This document shows positions 58,050 to 64,000 of a stretch of DNA of 64,000 nt, in pieces. The DNA lies in assembly GCA_028532985.1 (NCBI GenBank), contig JANCIK010000010.1, positions 496,001 to 560,000 of the forward strand, read 5' to 3'. The notes beneath the pieces are model-generated. The model searched no databases. It was given only the letters and a program-made list of their open reading frames with translations, and was not told the origin of the DNA. The first letter of the stretch is position 1, and each line of letters begins with the position of its first letter. The position numbers were made by a program, and so were the translations under genes. The stretch comes from Stropharia rugosoannulata (taxonomy: Eukaryota > Basidiomycota > Agaricomycetes > Agaricales > Strophariaceae).

Positions 58050-59001
58050 TGTGAGGGGCTGGGGCTGGCCCCTCGTGAAAACATGAAAAACCATAAGGTT
58101 CAGAACATAGATACACAAGAAGCGACATATCCGCCATAACGATCGGAAACTGAAAGAACAAGAAGAAGCACGAAATATGAAGTCTAAGATATGAAGATGC
58201 AAGTTTATTCGAAGATATGAAATATGTACATGATGAAACAAGAAGACAAGCACAAGGAAGACTCAAGATGCTATTACAACTCAATGGCAGATCAAGAAAG
58301 ATAACAGCATCAGAGCAATATTGGACTTCTGATGCCGATAACATCAGATCAATATTAACAATCTGATGTAACTATGGACCCACAAGGGAGTCAATCACAT
58401 GGAAATACTCATACATACGACCTGGGACAAATATGGCAACGGATTCCGACGATATGCAGGGGTTTCCGACGACATGCAAGCGTGTGGTAGAAGAAAGCAG
58501 AAGTATCTCGATACAAACACAAGGGACATAGGTGTGGAAAGAGGGTCGGAGGAGATGTGTGTTTAGGGGAGAACATGGAGTTGATCCGGCCGCAGGAAGA
58601 TCCCTTGTGCTTGGGCTTGGTTTCCGAAGATAAGGATATTTGTGGCCAAGATATGAAGCATGCTGTAGTGCAGCATGGTTTCCGACGAGATAAAGTCAGC
58701 ATGGGCGGTCGGATCTTCGTGGATGTATATGGTACGATCTGGGCATGGCAACCAGACGGGTATTTAAGGAGTAGAAGATCTCTGTACTTCTCCAGCTTCC
58801 TTCAGGGTTAAATTCTACCTACACACACCATACCAGTTCGCATCGGAAACCGTTGTTTAAACCTCGTACACTGGAAGCTCCTTGTTTTAAAACAAGTAAA
58901 ACCTTTTCAACGTGCTATCGTTGTACACACGTTGCCTTCGCACATTGTGAACTTTAGAGACAGGCTTTTCAGACCAGTCCAACCCAACTTCGCACCTCAC
59001 A
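58050..59001 (+). repeat. 3' LTR
   Basis: 952 bp, identical by eye to the 5' LTR over its full length, ending CCTCACA and followed by the ACGG target duplication at 59002-59005. Confidence 0.93.
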
Positions 59002-59097
59002 ACGGCCGTGTTGGCCAGATTATCCCAGAACCGGTTTTCACTGGGCTTACATCTCTCTCGTTCAACTATTTGTCTTTTTTAAAAAAAACATCAATAG

Positions 59098-60080
59098 GTG
59101 CTCACAACAGGGGCTAAGCTCGCCTCGCATGTCGGTGATTCTTCTCTTGCCTCAGCATGGGCGCACAACGCAACCGTTCTTAAAAAGGCGTACAACGATA
59201 TTTTATGGCTCGAAAGCGCCGGTATGTACAGGGATAACTCCACTACAGAACTGTGTCCCGAGGACGGAAACTCCCTGGCCATTTTCTTCAATTTAACACA
59301 ATCAGACGAGCAGAAAACTTCCATTAGTGACGGCCTGGTGAAAAATTGGAATGAGATTGGCCCTGTCACTCCCGAGCTCCCTGATACTATAATTCCATTC
59401 ATCGCTGGATTTGAGGTGAGTGAAACAGCTTTAACGTCGCGAGTATCATTCGCTAATATGCTTTGCCCAGATTCAAGCTCATTTTGAAGCAGGGAATGAC
59501 GCGCGTGCTTTGGACCTCATTCGCCGTACTTGGGGATTCATGTTAACTACCAACACTTCAGTGCAAAGCACCCTCCTCGAAGGCTTCACAGCTAATGGGT
59601 CCCTCGCGTGCGTCCTACAGATAATAATCTTGAAACTTACTGACTGATTGGATCGAATACAGGTATCGCTACAATATGGGCTACAACGACGACACGGCTT
59701 ACACATCTCATGCGCACAGGTGGAGCACTGGCGCTACGTCTGCTCTAACCTTTTATCTAGTCGGACTGCAGGTCACCTCACCCCAAGGACAAACATGGTT
59801 GCTCGCACCACATACTGAAGGCGGCCTTCCCGCGGCACAGGGAGGCTTCGAGACACAACTTGGCTGGTATGGCGCAGAGTGGGAGCTCGGAGCAGATGGT
59901 AGACTATCAACCGTGCGTGTTGAAACGCCGAAGGGGACGACCGGAACCTTTAGTCTGCCCAAGTCCATCTCTAAAAATATAACACGGTACACCGTTGATG
60001 GACAGAAGAAAGACTTGAAGGCGGGGCAACTTCTCCAAATTGAATTGCAAGGAGGTCAACATACCATTGTATTTGAGTAG
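59098..60080 (+). CDS. GH78-type alpha-L-rhamnosidase, 3' part (exons 8-10) of the transposon-split gene
   Basis: Three exons (59098-59415, 59471-59607, 59663-60080) encode the last 290 aa and continue in phase 0 from the exon that ends at 39146, for a total of 673 aa. The sequence carries the C-terminal half of the (alpha/alpha)6 barrel: TTGAKLASHVGDSSLASAWAHNA, LCPEDGNSLAIFFN, VKNWNEIGPVTPELPDTI, ARALDLIRRTWGFML, AYTSHAHRWSTGATSALTFYLVGL, and then the final beta module. Frames and splice sites are intact, so decay has hardly begun. A mature mRNA would require splicing of a 19,951-nt intron that contains promoters and polyadenylation signals of other genes, so I expect loss of function. Confidence 0.85.
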
Positions 60081-60351
60081 TTATGTATAACTGTACTTAT
60101 AACTATATGACCGTTCCCATAAATATACTCAAGCTCTACATTTTTCAGAATATATGGATCAAGTCGGGCGCCACTCATGCCAGCGCTCAATTACCAGCGA
60201 TGCGAGACCGGAACTCAATTCTGTATGTACAACACTGTCAAGGTGGCACAGATGACCAATCAAGCATACCTAGCCGCTGCATAAAAGACGCAGAACATAT
60301 TTACTATCGTAAACAAAATCTGCCACATTACGAGTACATCACACGAGTGCC

Positions 60352-61065
60352 ATGAACCTGTTTCCCTTCCTTTTCACGCTCTGCGTAACTCTCGCAATGC
60401 ACTCGGGCCTCCGAGCAAGCAATCACTCAGTTCCTAAAGAGATACAAAAAGTATCTGACTTGCTTCCCATGACGTCATTCATCTACTATTCCTACAGGGT
60501 GATTTTCCCAAGTTTTCTTAAATAAAGACCATACTTATACCTCCTGGAAAAGACTACCTTTTGGACGATCGGGATTTTTGAAGCGGCCCTCATCATGTTC
60601 CCCAATCTTGTCGCAAAGAGCATTCAGGCCAACATAACACTCTCCAATTTACGTCTGATGGGGGGCCTGCTGGTTATATCCTCTGCCGTCGTCCGTGTGA
60701 TGTGCATTCGGGAGCTTGGAAAGTACTTTACCTTGCAAGTTTCGATTATGGAAGACCATAAACTCATTACCACGGGACCATATTCAATCGTAAGACACCC
60801 GGCTTACACCTCAGCAGGTTCCCTGCTCTTTGGCTCTATCCTATGGTATGGCACGGCCGGATCGTGGTTATGCGAAAGCAATTTCCTCAGCACGACAATA
60901 GGCTGGGTAATCATTGCACCCTCAATTACATTGACCCTGTATTCATATCGCATCATACTTGAACGCCCTTCTCTGGAAGACAGTTTACTTAGGGACAAAT
61001 TCAGGACGCAATGGGATATTTATGCACAGAAGGTTCCATACCGACTCATTCCTGGGGTATATTGA
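60352..61065 (+). CDS. ICMT-like isoprenylcysteine carboxyl methyltransferase, copy E
   Basis: Two exons (60352-60498, 60553-61065; 54-nt intron) give 219 aa. Exon 1 has a hydrophobic anchor (MNLFPFLFTLCVTLAMHSGL) and, like copy A, is exactly 49 codons long. Exon 2 carries IRELGKYFTLQVSIMEDHKLI, TTGPYSIVRHPAYTSAGSL, GTAGSWLCESN and the tail ERPSLEDSLLRDKFRTQWDIYAQKVPYRLIPGVY. The TTGPYSIVRHP and KVPY motifs place it closest to copy A. It lies 33 kb from copy D, and 20 kb of that is transposon DNA, so before the insertion it was about 13 kb away. The RHPAYTSA motif lacks the usual glycine after the tyrosine. Confidence 0.82.
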
Positions 61066-61297
61066 TCATAGTTCTATACCCTCTTAGGATGTTATATTAC
61101 ATATTGGTAATAGTAAACAGTAAAGGCATCATATAGAACAGCAATTATTTTAGATTAGCTTCGGTATGTTTTGTATACACGCAGATAGCCTAAAGACATA
61201 ACCAGTTCGAAAAACGACGCGAGGCAGAGTGCCCATTTCGTCCATAGACAAAAAAGGAAATGGGAATACCTATAAAGGAAACAAACATATGGTAATG

Positions 61298-63628
61298 CTA
61301 CTGGAAATATGCAGAAAGTACTTTAAAGCCCAGCTGCTTTGCTTCTGCTGCAGTAAGAGTAAGTACACCATTCTCTGATACATTGGGTCCGCTATATGGG
61401 AGGTTTATCCTGACTGGGCCTAAACGCTGCCGATATATTCCGTTTCCATATGAAGATGGATTACGTGGCTTTATATCTATCAACCGTTTTGTGACAATAC
61501 CATCACCGGCACCGGGATCGAACAGGTCTGGTAGTACAGGTACACCAAGATTGTCGCCACTTGATATGAGAATATCACCATGCTCCTGATTAACTTGTGA
61601 TGAGAATATTGCAAGAAAAATGAAAGGAGGGGCAGATTCAACTGTGGTGTTGGTGATCCTGTGGTACACCGGAATATCAAGGCTTGAGATCCACTTAGCT
61701 GCGCCTCTGCTATTGTCCAATGCAATATAGGATTGGTTTGGACTAATGTAATCAAGACTCCAAGATATACATTCCATGGATGTGTTGATAGGGAAGTCGT
61801 GCTTGTACACTTCTTCTTTGAACAGTGGAATTGCAATGAATGTGGCATGGACTCCCAAATGTGATAGTATTAAAGGGTCCTGCGGGGAAATACGGTTTTG
61901 GACCGTCCTGGCATGATCGAGAAACTGATTAATTGTCTCTGGAAAGATGGATTCTTCATTAGTATGGTTGAAGAGATCCAGAAATTCCTTCCGGGAGATC
62001 ATAATTTGCTGAATAATTCGCTGTAATGCATTCTTAGACCCTTCACCGTACGCAGTTGGAATGCTAACTTCAAGAAGCCCCATCAGGGAGTATATTTGGT
62101 CTTCTGCGCGGGTCACTTTGCGCTTCGCCGCTAGCTCCATAACTCTGCATATTGGGATGATGATATGAAACCGGACAAGCTCCTTTTGTGTAATTGAGGT
62201 TGCCTTGAATACTTGGTACTGCATTTCTACCGGCATCGCCAAAAGAGACTCTTCGAATATACTCGATGCAAATTCTGGATCGTGTAAATGAGCTGTAAAG
62301 TCGCCGGGGAGAAGCTGAGTCCAGTCGCGGTTGTAGAAATAGATGTTTCGGTTCGCCAGCAGTTCCTGCAGTGTCCAGCCCCGCGTGAACCAGGTGTCTG
62401 CTGGGATCTGCTCGAAATCGAGCGTGTCGGCCAGGTACGTGATGCAGACGTGTGCCCCTTTATACCATGCATACATTGACCTAATCGACTCGTCCAGCTC
62501 GGCACTGCTATTTTTGTTTATACAGATTGTGTCCATCCAGCCCAGTAACACGTTGTGCTCCCTTGCGGCGACCGCGCAGAAGTTGGCGATCTTGGTGTTG
62601 CCGCGAGCGTTCTGCGGGAGCATGCACTTGGCCCAGTCGTGGAACAGGACGTCCCCAGGCGAGGTCCGCAGCCAGGTGTGTGAGAGGATAGCATACTTGC
62701 AGAAGGGCGTTGAAAGAAGATAGTATGGGTTCCTTGATATTTCCCGGAGCTCGTATTCGCTTAGATTAGCTTCCCGCATGTGCCCAAGTATGATGCTGGC
62801 CATCTCACTGCGCTCGACTAAAGTACAATTTGTCCCCATTGAGTCGAAACTTATCATGCGGATTGGCATCTTGTTGAATACATGATTGTTAACTGCTTCA
62901 ATTACCTCTCCGGGAAGTGCTGGAGAGCCAAAATCAAAAACTTGAAGTAGGAATGTGGAGGTTAACCGTAAACACACCTTTTGACATCATTCCCTTGTGC
63001 ACAGCTACCATAGTGGAGAAGGGAAAGGACTTCTCCTCATGCATAATTGAGTTTGTGGACAGCAGTATCTCATTTGCTAAAATATATATGTTTGTTAGAA
63101 GGGGACATTTCAGTGGCAAACATACTTACATGACTGCGCTTCAGTGGCTTGTTCCTCTATATGTGTTCTAGAAGCATCTGCGGCAAGACATCAGTCGGTC
63201 CATGGCATTTGGGGAGACAAGAGTCGTACCTTCTGTCTTGTCGCTTGCATTATATTCTTCGGACTTGACCACTAGGCTCACAAATGTGGCCAGAGCCTTC
63301 AGAAGCTCTTGACCTTGGGTGGATGTGCACAGTACGGTAATATTTGAATCTGAGTGCAAGCCTTAGATTAGCCCCCCAAATAATACATGTAAAATGCAGC
63401 GACCATATTTTGTATACTCACGTGGGGTCCGACGAGTAGGTCTGATGAATTCTATGAGACTTGCTAACAGAGCTGTCCCGTGTACATTGACGTCTACTTG
63501 TTGTTTTAGTTTCAGCATACCGCGATTGGAGTCTATATTGTGGCACGCTACGCAGTGGCATCTAATATGATCTTACCTGTTGACTTCGTGTGGGAGGGAT
63601 TGGGAAATGGGGAGCCTGTAGAAGACAT
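61298..63628 (-). CDS. HET-domain (heterokaryon-incompatibility type) protein
   Basis: Six exons (63628-63577, 63532-63422, 63349-63230, 63177-63130, 63076-62978, 62940-61298) join in phase to 690 aa. The first about 150 residues, encoded by five tiny exons, form a helical region of unknown type (QQVDVNVHGTALLASLIEFI, GQELLKALATFVSLVVKSEEY). The HET domain begins at about residue 230 with KYAILSHTWLRTSPGDVLFHDW. It continues through IANFCAVAAREHNVLLGWMDTICINKNSSAELDESIRSMYAWYKGAHVCITYL and DTWFTRGWTLQELLANRNIYFYNRDW, with AEDQIYSLMGLL and PTAYGEGSKNALQRIIQQIM behind it. HET proteins trigger regulated cell death on non-self or stress recognition. In Agaricomycetes such genes are numerous and their ligands unknown. 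Confidence 0.88.
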
Positions 63629-63877
63629 TGTATTTAGCTGATTTTGAAACGGTTGATCCCATGGCAGCAAATCATAATGCATAATGCATAACAGCTGGGC
63701 TGCCTTTACATAATACTTGCACAATCCCAAAATTCTAATAATAGGGGGGTCTCTGGATTGATTACGAGAGGTGGTATGCTGCAGCCCCAGGACCAAACAA
63801 TAGCGTCAATGGAGGACCGTTCATCCCCGAGTGATCATTTACTATATCTTTCTTTTCTTTGCAATTTCTTTGTATAC

Positions 63878-64000
63878 ATGTTCCGGACAGCTTCTCGGGT
63901 GGTGAGTACTTAGGTAGCTCTGAAAGCTATAATGAAATAACTGTATTACAGCCTAGACGGGCGTTCCTGTCGGTAGCTGCGGGAGCAGCTATTGGGCTGC
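63878..64000 (+). CDS. Start of a gene with a mitochondrial-type presequence, cut by the window edge
   Basis: A 24-nt first exon (63878-63901) reads MFRTASRV and ends at GTG|GTGAGT. After a 50-nt intron ending TTACAG, a second exon from 63952 reads PRRAFLSVAAGAAIGL and is open to the window end. The start is Arg/Ser/Ala-rich without acidic residues, like a mitochondrial targeting peptide leading into a hydrophobic stretch. Only 24 residues are visible, so the product cannot be named. It is divergent from the HET gene. Confidence 0.5.

Larger units (their letters stand above)
47540..59001 (+). mobile_element. Young Ty3/gypsy LTR retrotransposon with four antisense genes
   Basis: The element is 11,462 bp, starts TGTGAGG, ends CCTCACA and is flanked by ACGG on both sides (47536-47539, 59002-59005). 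Two 952-bp LTRs are exactly 10,510 bp apart and I found no difference between them. Order: LTR, primer-binding site, gag-protease, pol (RT-RNase H-integrase), four minus-strand genes, polypurine tract, LTR. RT before integrase defines it as Ty3/gypsy. The coding frames are intact. Identical LTRs imply very recent insertion. It sits 40-60 bp inside the right end of the Plavaka element. Confidence 0.93.
39160..59045 (-). mobile_element. Plavaka-type DNA transposon (interrupted by two other elements) inserted in the rhamnosidase intron
   Basis: The ends are inverted: CCCAGTGAAAACGGGTTCCGG at 39160 and, read inward from 59045, CCCAGTGAAAACCGGTTCTGG. Both sides are flanked by CTTACAT (39153-39159 and 59046-59052), a 7-bp target duplication. 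Removing the element with one copy of the duplication leaves a normal 58-nt intron. The genes inside (transposase 43798-47168 and at least two others) all lie on the minus strand. Repeated CTGGT words follow the left end (39195-39440), as in subterminal repeats of CACTA-like elements. Without the gypsy element (with its ACGG duplication) and the 632-bp Tc1-like copy, the element is about 7.8 kb. Type was assigned from the transposase. Confidence 0.85.

Noticed and set aside
57220..58344. 374-codon minus frame running from antisense gene 4 into the 3' LTR
   Set aside because: The LTR-encoded part also occurs alone at the 5' LTR and is low-complexity; the Met at 57963 gives the more plausible protein.
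1..64000. CRISPR arrays, rRNA genes, bacterial operon signals
   Set aside because: Intron-rich eukaryotic genes throughout; no array of spaced identical repeats and no rRNA-like sequence was seen.

Overview
The window reads as nuclear DNA of a basidiomycete, most likely an Agaricomycete mushroom. Genes are split by many short introns (about 48-62 nt, nearly all GT-AG with an upstream CTNAC-like branch site). The transposon families (a Plavaka-type DNA transposon, a Ty3/gypsy LTR element, a Tc1/mariner relative) and an expanded isoprenylcysteine methyltransferase (ICMT) family fit mushrooms. All gene models below were built by reading exons by eye and checking that reading phase closes across each junction.

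Layout. 0.7-6.4 kb: a secreted kinase-fold-like protein, a GPI-anchored Pro/Asn/Ser/Thr repeat protein and an RBR-type ubiquitin ligase. 6.6-15.5 kb: a compact housekeeping block with a PPG1-type phosphatase (minus) divergent from EMC1 (plus), then a double dihydroneopterin-aldolase-domain protein and a MYND zinc-finger/Mss51-like protein. 15.7-27.4 kb: a decayed ICMT copy on the minus strand, a single-pass membrane protein, a WrbA-type flavoprotein and four tandem plus-strand ICMT-like genes, the last one frameshifted. 27.7-31.2 kb: a trehalose-phosphate synthase/phosphatase-like regulatory subunit (minus). 32.1-33.2 kb: a non-autonomous transposon with arms of more than 300 bp. 35.2-36.3 kb: a HAPSTR1/TAPR1-like nuclear protein. 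37.7-60.1 kb: a GH78-type alpha-L-rhamnosidase gene whose seventh intron now contains about 20 kb of nested transposons. 60.3-64.0 kb: a fifth ICMT-like gene, a HET-domain protein (minus) and the start of a gene that runs off the edge.

The 20-kb insertion has three levels. A Plavaka-type element (39160-59045, 7-bp target duplication CTTACAT) sits in the rhamnosidase intron. It carries a 4-exon transposase gene and at least two more multi-exon genes, all on the minus strand. A 632-bp internally deleted Tc1-like element (41976-42607) sits inside it. Near its right end is an 11.46-kb Ty3/gypsy element (47540-59001) with two LTRs that I read as identical, so the insertion is very young. This retroelement has gag-protease and pol (-1 frame) on the plus strand and, unusually, four further genes on the opposite strand between pol and the 3' LTR. 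The heptamer TTTCCGA/TCGGAAA is strongly over-represented across the whole retroelement, in LTRs and coding sequence alike.

The best candidates for something new are the gypsy element with four antisense genes and its repeated heptamer, and the local ICMT expansion (five genes plus a pseudogene within 46 kb).
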